Shown in pieces: positions 34,112-42,334 of a stretch of DNA of 64,000 nucleotides. The DNA is from an uncultured Ruminococcus sp. (GTDB lineage Bacteria; Bacillota; Clostridia; Oscillospirales; Ruminococcaceae). The position numbers and the translations under genes are program-made. The notes under the pieces are model-generated. The model saw nothing but the letters and a program-made list of their open reading frames with translations, was not told the origin of the DNA and did no database searches. The stretch is from assembly GCA_902762785.1 (NCBI GenBank), contig CACWPL010000001.1:124001-188000 (forward strand). Reading direction: 5' to 3'. How positions within the stretch are numbered: the stretch's first letter is position 1; every line of letters begins with the position of its first letter.

Positions 34112-34660
34112 ATGGACGAACGCGAGATCCGCACACTGCTCCGGCGAGAGCCGCGGGCGGGACGGCGCGCCCTGTTCGAGACGTATGCCGGCTATGTCTA
34201 TGCGATCGTGTGGCAGCGGCTCGCCGGGACGGGGACGCATGAGGACGCCGAGGAGTGCGTCAGCGACGTCTTCGCCGAGGTGTTCCGTTCGATGGACAGC
34301 ATCTACGAGGGGAGCCTCAAGGCCTATATCGGCACCCTCGCCCGCCGCATGGCCGTGAACGCGTTCTACCGTCTCACCGCCCGCGGGCAGCCGCTTCCCT
34401 TGGAGGAGGCCGCCGCCCTCGACGACGGGACGGACGTCCCCGCCGATGCCGAGGCCGCTGCACGCGCCGCCGTGCTGCTGCGCTGCATCCAGTCGCTCGG
34501 AGAGCCGGACGCCACCATCGTCCTCCAACGCTATTTCTACGACCGGACGGCCCCCGAGATCGGGCGCATCGTCCACAAGAGCGCCCCCGCCGTGCGTATG
34601 CGCCTGCGGCGTGCGCTCCAGAGGCTCCGCACCATGCTCGAGCAGGAGGGCATCTCCTGA
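34112..34660 (+). CDS. ECF-type RNA polymerase sigma factor (paralogue)
   Basis: A 182-residue ECF sigma factor. Region 2 (LFETYAGYVYAIVWQRLAG, HEDAEECVSDVFAEVFRS, LKAYIGTLARRMAVN) and region 4 (EPDATIVLQRYFYDRTAPEIGRIV, MRLRRALQRLRTML) are clear and parallel the neighbouring factor almost phrase by phrase. The ATG at 34112 follows AAAGGAGGCGAC. It is followed after 31 bases by a membrane protein gene. Confidence 0.92.
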   Translation: MDEREIRTLLRREPRAGRRALFETYAGYVYAIVWQRLAGTGTHEDAEECVSDVFAEVFRSMDSIYEGSLKAYIGTLARRMAVNAFYRLTARGQPLPLEEAAALDDGTDVPADAEAAARAAVLLRCIQSLGEPDATIVLQRYFYDRTAPEIGRIVHKSAPAVRMRLRRALQRLRTMLEQEGIS

Positions 34661-34691
34661 CCGCGGGCATCCCACCGAAGGAGGGATCGTG

Positions 34692-36233
34692 ATGAAACAT
34701 GATATGACCAAACAGCTCGCCGACCTCAAGGCCGCCGATGCCGAGACATTAGAGAAGCTCGCCGAGACTGCCCCCGCCGATGACCGCGCCCTCGCGCGGA
34801 TGCTCGCCGCGGCCGAGCGCCGTGCCGACGGCATCCCCACGGAGGACCTGCGGCTCGTGACCGCCCGTCGCCGCGTCATCTGGCCGCGTGCCGCGATGAT
34901 CGCCATGGGCGTGCTCGTCTGCGGGGCCGCCGGGACGGGGATCGTCCATCTTGCGAGAATCGCGCCGGTCCCGGAGGAGGACGTCCTCGAGACGACCGCG
35001 CCCGCTGTCACCGAGGAGCCGGCAGATCTGGCCGACGCCGTCTCTGCCGATATGGCCGAGACAGACGTCCCCGCCGAGACGGACGCCCCCCGGACGACCG
35101 CCGTCCCCGTGACCACGGATGCCCCCGCGCTCGTGGTGCTCGAAGCCCCGGCCACGACCGCCGCCCAGACCACCGCCGCCGCCGCATCCACCCGCGCATC
35201 CACAAAGACGGTCGCCAAGACTGCCGCCCGCGCCACCGAGACCGTCCCCGCGGTACAGACCGAGGCGCCCGCGACCGCCGCGCCCACGCCCGTGACCGCA
35301 ACGGATGCGCCTGTCACGACGGACGTCCCCGCCACGACCATGACCACCGCCGAGACCGCCACCGCCCCCATCGAGGCCGCGGAGGACACCGAGCAATGGC
35401 CGGGCTATGCGGTGCAGCAGACGACTTCGCGCGAGCATGGGACTGTGGTCTCCTTCCGCTGGCTCGGGGACATCGCGCCCTCGCCGGACGGGCCGCTGGC
35501 GGCGTATTCCCTCGACCTGGACGGCTTCCAGATGACGCCCTATTCCAGACAGGAGATCTATGAGATACTGCCGAGCAGGACGTATGTCATCACGGCCAAG
35601 TCGGAGAACGCGATCTACACGCTGCACGTCACCCAGTCGCGCCGCACGGCGTTCACCGGGACACAGGCGATGGACGACCTCCTCGTGAACAGCCTGCCCA
35701 TCCTGACGGCGCACACGATCGGCGGCCATCCGGCCTTCTCGGCCATGTGCGGTGCGCGCTGCGTCATCTTCTACGATGACGGCGCCTATACCTTCCAGAT
35801 CACCGGCGATGATTCGTTCTGGAGACCGTATCTGACCGACATCTGCGCCGCCCTGACGCGGGACGACAGCGCCCCCGTCTATGACGCTGAGACCTATGCC
35901 GCGCTCCAGGCCGTGCGCGAGGCCGGTGACCGGGTATTCGGCATCTACGAGCGGCAGGAGGCCGTCCTCAAGGGCGAGTTCCCCGCGGACGCACCGCGTC
36001 TGACCCGCGAGGCGATGCAGCAGATCATCGCCGAGCATCCTGACTATGCGGACGCTGCGCAAGCCCTTCGTGAGACCTACCCCTATCCTGACCTCGTCCA
36101 CGGCAGCGGCGTGACGCTGATCGAATACTGGTGCGGTGAGACGGATGACGAGATGATCCTCCTCACTCCCGAGCAGGGCGATATCCTCTACATCAACAAG
36201 AACGCCGAACAGACCGAATATCTCCTCAAGTGA
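34692..36233 (+). CDS. Single-pass membrane protein, probable anti-sigma partner
   Basis: A 513-residue protein with a cytoplasmic N-terminus (1-64, starting KHDMTKQLADLKAADAETL), a membrane helix (about 67-86), a very long Thr/Ala/Pro stalk (about 95-240) and a surface domain of mixed pattern (GYAVQQTTSREHG to the end). The N-terminus resembles that of the other sigma-partner here, while the surface domain differs and I do not recognise it. The ATG at 34692 follows GAAGGAGGG; a longer open frame runs back through the sigma gene and is rejected. Confidence 0.72.
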   Translation: MKHDMTKQLADLKAADAETLEKLAETAPADDRALARMLAAAERRADGIPTEDLRLVTARRRVIWPRAAMIAMGVLVCGAAGTGIVHLARIAPVPEEDVLETTAPAVTEEPADLADAVSADMAETDVPAETDAPRTTAVPVTTDAPALVVLEAPATTAAQTTAAAASTRASTKTVAKTAARATETVPAVQTEAPATAAPTPVTATDAPVTTDVPATTMTTAETATAPIEAAEDTEQWPGYAVQQTTSREHGTVVSFRWLGDIAPSPDGPLAAYSLDLDGFQMTPYSRQEIYEILPSRTYVITAKSENAIYTLHVTQSRRTAFTGTQAMDDLLVNSLPILTAHTIGGHPAFSAMCGARCVIFYDDGAYTFQITGDDSFWRPYLTDICAALTRDDSAPVYDAETYAALQAVREAGDRVFGIYERQEAVLKGEFPADAPRLTREAMQQIIAEHPDYADAAQALRETYPYPDLVHGSGVTLIEYWCGETDDEMILLTPEQGDILYINKNAEQTEYLLK

Positions 36234-36242
36234 CCCCACCCC

Positions 36243-36276
36243 TGCCCCCGAGCCTACCTCGGGGGCAGTTTTCTTT
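36243..36276 (+). terminator. Terminator of second sigma operon
   Basis: CTGCCCCCGAG (36243-36253) pairs with CTCGGGGGCAG (36259-36269), followed by TTTTCTTT. Confidence 0.88.
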
Positions 36277-36296
36277 CATCTTCGACAAATTTCCCT

Positions 36297-36325
36297 TGCC
36301 ATTTCCCGCAAGATATGGTATACTA
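36297..36325 (+). promoter_or_regulatory. Promoter of acyltransferase-like gene
   Basis: TTGCCA (36297-36302), 17-base spacer, TATACT (36320-36325). Confidence 0.75.
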
Positions 36326-36379
36326 TTTACAGATACCGTCCCCAGCGGACGAGACCCCCACGGAAAGGACGTGACGGCC

Positions 36380-37774
36380 ATGAACAAGCCGAGAGACCTC
36401 GGCATCGACATCCTATGCTGCACTGCGGCCGTGATGCTGCTGATGCTCCGCTTCATCGACGCGACCGGCTTTTTGGAGCTGCCCTTCTCGCCGGGACGGG
36501 CGGCGCTGCCCGTGCTGCTGCGGCAGGTGTGCCTGGCCGGGGCGGCGATGCTGGCCGCGGGCGCGGGGTGCGTCCTGAGCCGAAAACGCTTTTCGATGGG
36601 CTATTACCGCATCCTGATCCGTCTGGTCTATGTGTACGTCGTGTGCAGTCTGCTCGCGCTGCTGCTGCGGGGGACGCTCCTGCACGAGACGTTCACCTTC
36701 GGCGAGGCCGTCCGGGACGTGGTGCAGTTCCGCTCCACCGGGACCGCGGCCTTCGCGGGGATGTTCTTCGGCCTGCTGGTCGCCGCCCCCTTCCTGAACG
36801 CCGCCTGGCAGGGCCTCCCGAATCGTGGGGCACGGCGCCTCTTCTGGCTCCTGCTCGCCGGTGCCGCCACGCTCCAGCCGATCCTCCGCATCGGCGAGGT
36901 CTGCGTGCTGCCGGAATGGTGCGCGGGGCTCTTCCCCGCCGCCGCCTACATCGGGGGCGCCTATGTCCGCCGCTATGGGACACGTCCGCGCCGTGACCTG
37001 CTGCTCATTTTGCTTGCAGCAGTGCCTGTTTTGGAGACGTGCTGGGTGGTCATCACGTCCATGCCGCAGGGACGGTACGACTGCCCCTGGCTCGACAGTC
37101 TGGCCGCGCTCCCCGCGCACGTCATCGCGATCAGTCTGCTCAGTCTGTGCCGGAGCCGCGTGGCCGGTGCCACGAACATCCATCGCTTCTTCGCAGGCGC
37201 GGCAGGCGGCGCGCTCGCAGGTCTCCTCCTCGGAGATCCCATCGTCCGTGCAGCCGCTGAGAGCATCCCGGCCTCGGTCGGGGCAAGGATCGCGGTGGGA
37301 CTGGTGCTCGTGCCGATCGTGTTCGCGCTCTGCTGCGGGGCGGGCTTCGTCCTCCAGCTCCCGCTGCTCACCGTCCGCCGCCGCTTGCAGGATCAGGATG
37401 CCGAGCGTGAGGACGGCGATGCGCCCAAGCGCCGCCGCACGCGCGTCCTCATCCCCGGCCGTACCCATACCCAGCCCCTCTCCGACCGCGACGGCGACCC
37501 GCGCCACACCATCCGTGTGGAGGTCGCACAGCCCGAGCGCGCCGTCCGCATGACGGTGCCGGAGGAGGAGATCCCCGCCGGATGCGCGGTCGTCACCACC
37601 GAGGAGACGCCGGAGATGCCCGAGACCATCGGCGATACGCCCGTCCCCGCGGACGAGGCCGATGCCCCCGCAGACGAGGGCGAGATGAAGATCTATACCC
37701 CGCACACGGCCGCAAAGGACGTCTCCGCCGGTGATCCCGGCGAGGTGCTGCGGCGGATCGCGGACGAGGAGTGA
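36380..37774 (+). CDS. Acyltransferase-3-like polytopic membrane protein
   Basis: A 464-residue protein with about ten hydrophobic segments (residues 10-340) laid out like acyltransferase family 3 (MNKPRDLGIDILCC at the start; conserved early arginine in the RFID segment). Such enzymes O-acylate surface glycans or lipids, but the usual catalytic histidine motif near the N-terminus is not obvious, so activity is uncertain. The C-terminal 120 residues are polar and acidic and should be cytoplasmic. It is followed after 4 bases by the YmdB-family gene. Confidence 0.65.
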   Translation: MNKPRDLGIDILCCTAAVMLLMLRFIDATGFLELPFSPGRAALPVLLRQVCLAGAAMLAAGAGCVLSRKRFSMGYYRILIRLVYVYVVCSLLALLLRGTLLHETFTFGEAVRDVVQFRSTGTAAFAGMFFGLLVAAPFLNAAWQGLPNRGARRLFWLLLAGAATLQPILRIGEVCVLPEWCAGLFPAAAYIGGAYVRRYGTRPRRDLLLILLAAVPVLETCWVVITSMPQGRYDCPWLDSLAALPAHVIAISLLSLCRSRVAGATNIHRFFAGAAGGALAGLLLGDPIVRAAAESIPASVGARIAVGLVLVPIVFALCCGAGFVLQLPLLTVRRRLQDQDAEREDGDAPKRRRTRVLIPGRTHTQPLSDRDGDPRHTIRVEVAQPERAVRMTVPEEEIPAGCAVVTTEETPEMPETIGDTPVPADEADAPADEGEMKIYTPHTAAKDVSAGDPGEVLRRIADEE

Positions 37775-37778
37775 GAGG

Positions 37779-38543
37779 ATGAAGCTGCTATTTATCGGGG
37801 ATGTGGTCGGGGACGTGGGATGCCAGTTCCTACAGGACCGGCTCCGCGCGGTCAAGCGGGAGCACGGCATCGACGTCACGGTCGTCAACGGCGAGAACGC
37901 CGCGGACGGCAACGGGATCACCGCCTACGCCGCCCGGCGGATCTTCGAGGCCGGCGCGGACGTCATCACCACCGGGAACCACGCGTTCCAGCGCCGCACC
38001 GACCTGCACATCTACGAGGACGAGAACATCCTGCGCCCCGCGAACTACGGCGAGGCCTGCCCCGGGCGCGGCGTGACCGTGTTCGACATGGGCAGCACGC
38101 AGGTCGCGATCGTCAATTTGCAGGGACTGCTCTATCTGGACATGCTCGAGAATCCCTTCGACTGCGCCGACGCCATCCTGGAGACGCTCGACACGCCGAA
38201 CATCTTCGTCGACTTCCACGCCGAGGCGACCTCGGAGAAGCGCGCGCTGGGGCACTATCTGGCCGGACGCGTCACGGCCGTCATGGGGACGCACACCCAT
38301 GTCCCCACCGCCGACGCCTGCATCCTCGCCGGCCACACCGGCTACATCACGGACGTCGGCATGACCGGCGTGGAGGATTCCGTCCTCGGTGTCGATAAGC
38401 AGATCGCCATCGACCGTATGCATCTGCATGTCCCCGTGCGCTTCGCCGAGGCCAAGGGCGCCTGCTGGATGTGCGGGGTGATCGTGGAATTTGAAAAAAA
38501 ATGTGGTATTTGCACGAATATCACCCCTCTGATCTTGAGATGA
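37779..38543 (+). CDS. ymdB: YmdB-family metallophosphoesterase
   Basis: A 254-residue member of the TIGR00282/YmdB family; YmdB of Bacillus hydrolyses 2',3'-cyclic nucleotides and influences biofilm and motility decisions. Metal-binding motifs are present: GDVVG with Asp8, NGEN at 37-40, GNHAF at 66-70, DFHAEATSEKRA and GTHTHVPTAD. The ATG at 37779 has GAGTGAGAGG before it. In many Firmicutes ymdB is followed by spoVS, as here. Confidence 0.93.
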   Translation: MKLLFIGDVVGDVGCQFLQDRLRAVKREHGIDVTVVNGENAADGNGITAYAARRIFEAGADVITTGNHAFQRRTDLHIYEDENILRPANYGEACPGRGVTVFDMGSTQVAIVNLQGLLYLDMLENPFDCADAILETLDTPNIFVDFHAEATSEKRALGHYLAGRVTAVMGTHTHVPTADACILAGHTGYITDVGMTGVEDSVLGVDKQIAIDRMHLHVPVRFAEAKGACWMCGVIVEFEKKCGICTNITPLILR

Positions 38544-38566
38544 TCCACAAAAATGACGCAGACCTA

Positions 38567-38595
38567 TTGCAATTTTAGAATAGATGTAGTATAAT
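38567..38595 (+). promoter_or_regulatory. spoVS promoter
   Basis: TTGCAA (38567-38572), 17-base spacer, TATAAT (38590-38595), giving a leader of about 100 bases before spoVS. Confidence 0.75.
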
Positions 38596-38699
38596 GAGAA
38601 GAAAGATATGCCGTCGATCAAAGTGTATATCTAACAGCATCCGCACCAACGTCCGACCATTCGCATCCAGTATCTATCATTTTAAGGAGGTCTTGTTCT

Positions 38700-38960
38700 A
38701 TGGAGGTTTTGAAGGTTTCTTCCCGCTCGGTGCCCAATTCCGTTGCGGGCGCGATCGCTGGCGTGATTCGCGAAAACAAGAGCGTTGAGATCCAGGCTGT
38801 CGGCGCCGGTGCCGCCAACCAGGCCATCAAGTCCGTGGCCATCGCGCGCGGCTATCTCGCGCCCATCGGCATCGACCTGATCTGCATCCCGGCCTTCACC
38901 AGCATCCAGATCGACGGTGAGGACCGCACGGCGATCAAGCTCATCTGCGAGCCCCGGTGA
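38700..38960 (+). CDS. spoVS: Stage V sporulation protein S
   Basis: SpoVS, an 86-residue Alba-like protein needed for normal spore-coat and septum events. Length and sequence match the family from start to end (MEVLKVSSRSVPNSVAGAIA, ending LICEPR). The ATG at 38700 follows TAAGGAGG. It is a single-gene unit with its own promoter and terminator. Confidence 0.97.
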   Translation: MEVLKVSSRSVPNSVAGAIAGVIRENKSVEIQAVGAGAANQAIKSVAIARGYLAPIGIDLICIPAFTSIQIDGEDRTAIKLICEPR

Positions 38961-38975
38961 TCCATCCGAAATGAC

Positions 38976-39014
38976 AGAGCTGCCCCTTCGCACGGTGCGA
39001 GGGGGCAGCTTTTT
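38976..39014 (+). terminator. spoVS terminator
   Basis: An inverted repeat of AGCTGCCCC... and ...GGGGGCAGCT, with TTCGCAC/GTGCGA pairing in the upper stem, followed by five T residues. Confidence 0.82.
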
Positions 39015-39850
39015 CATGTCTCGTGCAGACCGGTCAGCTCCCGGAAGGTGGGGACATCGTAGTCCGGGACGAGGAGATACCAGTCCCGCCCCGCATCATG
39101 GAAGACAGCACGGTGATACCGCGCAGAATAGCCATATTGGAACCGCTTGACGTGATAGGGCTTGAAGGACTTGTCGTTGACATCGAGGGCCTTGTGCCAC
39201 TCGGGGAAGGTGGCGAGCTTCTTGATGGGCTCGAGGGAGACGAAGCCCGTGAGCGGCAGCTCCCAGCGCTGGCGCAGGTCGGCCAGGACGAGGCAGCCGT
39301 GCTCGGTGAACGCGTAGACATCGCAGTTGACATAGGTCGTGAGCCCCGCGTCCCGGTGGACGGGCACGCCGTTCTTCATGACATAGCCCTCCGCGAGGAC
39401 GTCGATGCTGGCCGCGCCCTCCGGGACCCCGAGCTGGCGTTCGGACTCGCGCGTGAGCGCCGCGCCGGCCTCGAGCGCCTGCGTGAAGCCGTCCGACTCC
39501 ACGACCTGCTTTGCTCGCCGCCGCTCCACGATCACCAGCGTGAGCCAGATCGCGAACAGCACCGGGATGAGCCAAAAGATCACCGGCGCATTGCGGTACC
39601 CCTGCGCGAGGGACGCGCCCGACTTCAGAACGCCCAGGATCAGGATGAGGAAGCCGATCCACGCGACCGTCTTGGCGATGCCGAAGACCGGCGGCAGCGC
39701 CGCCTTCCCCTTCATGTCCTCGAAGCCGTTGTAGGTCGTGTCGAGGGCCTCTGCATGGGCGGGATCGACGCGCACGGTCGTGTAGCGGTCGATGTCGAAG
39801 ACGTCAGTCTCCTGCCCCTTGGTCATGTCGATGCCGAAGAGATTCTGCAT
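39014..39850 (-). CDS. Hypothetical membrane protein
   Basis: A 278-residue protein with a soluble N-terminus, two hydrophobic segments (about 56-76 and 90-108) and a long soluble C-terminal domain with beta pattern (VYAFTEHGCLVLADLRQRWELP, KPYHVKRFQYGYSARY). I do not recognise it. The ATG at 39850 lies two bases after the stop of the coiled-coil gene upstream, so the two form an operon. Confidence 0.65.
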   Translation of the reverse strand: MQNLFGIDMTKGQETDVFDIDRYTTVRVDPAHAEALDTTYNGFEDMKGKAALPPVFGIAKTVAWIGFLILILGVLKSGASLAQGYRNAPVIFWLIPVLFAIWLTLVIVERRRAKQVVESDGFTQALEAGAALTRESERQLGVPEGAASIDVLAEGYVMKNGVPVHRDAGLTTYVNCDVYAFTEHGCLVLADLRQRWELPLTGFVSLEPIKKLATFPEWHKALDVNDKSFKPYHVKRFQYGYSARYHRAVFHDAGRDWYLLVPDYDVPTFRELTGLHET

Positions 39851-39852
39851 GC

Positions 39853-40227
39853 TCAGTCCCCCTTCCTGGAGAGACGGTCGATGGCGTTGGAATTGAGCTT
39901 GGTCGTCAGGCGCATCCGATCGACCTCCGCCACGGCCGCCTTCACGTCCTCCTGCATCCGGGCAAGGCGGGACTGTGTCTCGTTTTTCGCAGTATCCAGC
40001 GCTTTTTCAAGCTCTGCGATGCGCGCCTCGAGCAGCTCGTTCTGCCGCATGGCAAGGGCGAGCTGGGCGGAGAGGGCATGGTTCTCCGCCTGTAGGGACG
40101 CGGTCTGCTGGAGCAGCACTTGATTCAGGCCGTTCTGCCGGTCGCCGAAGGCCTGGAGGTCCTGCCCCGTCTTGCCGATCCCGCCCGTGTGGACGTAGGT
40201 GGTCGGGTCGGTCCGTGTGTCTGCCAT
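39853..40227 (-). CDS. Hypothetical coiled-coil protein
   Basis: A 124-residue protein that is almost wholly heptad-patterned from about 35 to 115 (LLQQTASLQAENHALSAQLA, LLEARIAELEKALDTAKNE), with a short polar head. No membrane segment. It is paired with the membrane protein downstream and may be its cytoplasmic partner, which is inference from spacing. The ATG has AGAGGCG upstream. Confidence 0.65.
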   Translation of the reverse strand: MADTRTDPTTYVHTGGIGKTGQDLQAFGDRQNGLNQVLLQQTASLQAENHALSAQLALAMRQNELLEARIAELEKALDTAKNETQSRLARMQEDVKAAVAEVDRMRLTTKLNSNAIDRLSRKGD

Positions 40228-40271
40228 ATGTGTCGCCTCTTTCTATGTTCTGCCGATATATCGCCAAAAAG

Positions 40272-41219
40272 TTAGATGCCGAAGTTGCGCCGGTGGGCAT
40301 CGAGCATGTCCGTCAGGGTCTCCTCGAGCGGATAGATCGGCGCCCATCCCGTGTCCTCACGGAGCTTGGACGTGTCCGCCTCGATGAGCGGGACGTCGGA
40401 GGGACGCATCCGCGCGGGGTCCTGCTCGACTGCGATGGACTCCCGGCTCAGCGAGAGCATGGTGTCGAGCAGCTCACGGATCGGGACGGCGCGGCCGGAG
40501 CCGACATTGTAGGTCTCCCCCGCGATGCCCTTCTCCATGAGCATGGTGTACGCCCGCACGACATCGCGCACGTCCGAAAAATCGCGCTTTGCCTCGAGAT
40601 TCCCGACCTGCATGAGCGGCGGACGCAGTCCCGCCTCGATCTCCGCTATCTGGAGCGCGAAGCTCCCCGCCACGAAGGTCGGCGACTGTCCGGGGCCGAT
40701 GTGGTTGAACGCGCGCACCATCACGATCCCCATGCCATACGCCCGCGCATAGACGCTGCCGATCATGTTCTGGCATGCCTTGGTCACGGCATAGAGATTG
40801 CCGGGGCGCAGCGGCTCGGTCTCCGCGATCGGGCACGCGCCCTCGCGGAGGTAGCCGTACTCCTCGCCGGAGCCGACCAGCAGGATCCGCGGGAAATAGT
40901 CCTCGATGCTGCGGATGGCCTCGAGGAGGTGGAGCGTGCCCTTGATGTTGACGTCGACCGTCAGCTCGGGCTTCTTCCACGACACGGCCACGGAGCTCTG
41001 CGCGGCCAGATGATAGATCTGCGCCGGACGCTCCGCCTCGAGCAGACGTCGAACGGCCGCCTGGTCGCCGAGGTCGAGGTCATAGACCTCCACGCCGTCG
41101 ATGGCAAGGGACTCGTGCGGGAGCTTGGTCGCGCCCGGCCAATGGCCCTCCTCCATGAGCTGCCGGAGCAGGTAGCTCCCCACGAAGCCCCCCGCCCCGA
41201 TCACCAGTGAATCGATCAT
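40272..41219 (-). CDS. rmd: GDP-4-dehydro-6-deoxy-D-mannose reductase
   Basis: A 315-residue extended short-chain dehydrogenase that reduces GDP-4-keto-6-deoxymannose to GDP-D-rhamnose. NAD(P)-binding GAGGFVGSYL at 8-17, active-site SGEEYG and the Tyr-x3-Lys in LYAVTKACQN, then the substrate part FNHIGPGQSP. With gmd in the same operon, Rmd is preferred over GDP-fucose synthase, which has different signatures. It overlaps the glycosyltransferase gene in ATGA and is the last gene of the operon. Confidence 0.88.
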   Translation of the reverse strand: MIDSLVIGAGGFVGSYLLRQLMEEGHWPGATKLPHESLAIDGVEVYDLDLGDQAAVRRLLEAERPAQIYHLAAQSSVAVSWKKPELTVDVNIKGTLHLLEAIRSIEDYFPRILLVGSGEEYGYLREGACPIAETEPLRPGNLYAVTKACQNMIGSVYARAYGMGIVMVRAFNHIGPGQSPTFVAGSFALQIAEIEAGLRPPLMQVGNLEAKRDFSDVRDVVRAYTMLMEKGIAGETYNVGSGRAVPIRELLDTMLSLSRESIAVEQDPARMRPSDVPLIEADTSKLREDTGWAPIYPLEETLTDMLDAHRRNFGI

Positions 41220-42334
41220 ACGGCACCGCCTTTCAAAACTTCCAAGATCTTGTCCATGATGGTCTCGAATCTGTATTCCGTCCGCACGCGTGCTGCCGCG
41301 GCCTTGCCGAAGCGCGCGCGCAGGGCGGGATCGTCCGCGAGGCGCTGGAGCGCCGCCGCGAGGGCGTCGGCGTCCCCGGGGGGGACGGTCAGGCCGGTCA
41401 CGCCGTCGAGACTGACATGCGGGACGCCGGTCGGGAGCGACGTGTTGATGACGGGCTTGCCGTAGACCATCGCCTCCTGCTGCACGATGCCGAAGGCCTC
41501 CGAATTGGCCACGGACGGCAGCACGAAGATGTCGCAGTCGGCGAACGCGGACTTGAGGTCCTCGTCCGAGAGACGTCCGAGGAACTGCACGGGCAGTCCC
41601 TTTGCCTTTTCCCGCAGCGCGTCCTCAAGGGGGCCGGTGCCGCAGACGAATAGCTCGCACCCGCGGACCTTCCGCATCGCTTCGAGCAAAACGTCGACAC
41701 CTTTATAATACACGAGACGCCCCACGAAGAGCACCCGCACCGCCCCCGGCACCTGCTGCCTTTCCCTTAAAATGGGACGCACCGGCGCCTCCAGATAGCG
41801 TTCGATCTCGAGCGGATAGGGGATGATGCGGCATTTTTCCCGGAACTGCGTCAGATACGGCGACCCGGCCACATGCCCGGGCGTGGCGGCGATGATGGCA
41901 TCCGCGCGCTGCATGAATCGGCGCAGCAGCGGCGCATAGAGCTTCAGGAGGCGCTTTTGCTTGACGACATCGCTGTGCCACGCGATGACGATGCGGCATT
42001 TGCACTGCGAGAGCACCACGGCCGCGTCCCCGAGGGGGAAGGGCGTGTGGATCTCGGCGACGTCCGCCCATTTGGCCAGCTCCCGGAACCGCCAGAGGAA
42101 CGAGAAAGACAGCGGGCAGGAGAAAAACGTCCCCAGCGACCCGCAGCGGATCACATCCACGCCGTCGATGGTCTCGGTGACGCCGCGGCCCTTCTCCTGA
42201 CAGACCAGCACGCGCACCTCGGTGTCCGGCCGATGGGCGAAATGCCGCGCCCGCTGCTCGACCAGCGTCTCGATCCCGCCGATGTGGGGCGGGTAGAACT
42301 TGTTGACCTCCAGGATCCTCAGCTTGCGGCTCAT
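41216..42334 (-). CDS. Glycosyltransferase family 4
   Basis: A 372-residue GT-B enzyme. N-terminal acceptor domain with PPHIGGIETLVEQ, then VRVLFVGRLVYYKGVDVL and the donor-binding EAFGIVQQEAMVYGKPVI with the E-x7-E pattern of GT4. It probably transfers mannose or D-rhamnose in surface-glycan assembly, given manC, gmd and rmd in the operon. It overlaps both neighbours by 4 bases. Confidence 0.9.
   Translation of the reverse strand: MSRKLRILEVNKFYPPHIGGIETLVEQRARHFAHRPDTEVRVLVCQEKGRGVTETIDGVDVIRCGSLGTFFSCPLSFSFLWRFRELAKWADVAEIHTPFPLGDAAVVLSQCKCRIVIAWHSDVVKQKRLLKLYAPLLRRFMQRADAIIAATPGHVAGSPYLTQFREKCRIIPYPLEIERYLEAPVRPILRERQQVPGAVRVLFVGRLVYYKGVDVLLEAMRKVRGCELFVCGTGPLEDALREKAKGLPVQFLGRLSDEDLKSAFADCDIFVLPSVANSEAFGIVQQEAMVYGKPVINTSLPTGVPHVSLDGVTGLTVPPGDADALAAALQRLADDPALRARFGKAAAARVRTEYRFETIMDKILEVLKGGAV

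Noticed and set aside
33725-35389. A 554-residue minus-strand Ala/Val/Ser/Thr-rich frame
   Set aside because: It is antisense to the second sigma factor and the repetitive stalk of its partner; no ribosome-binding site or family motif.
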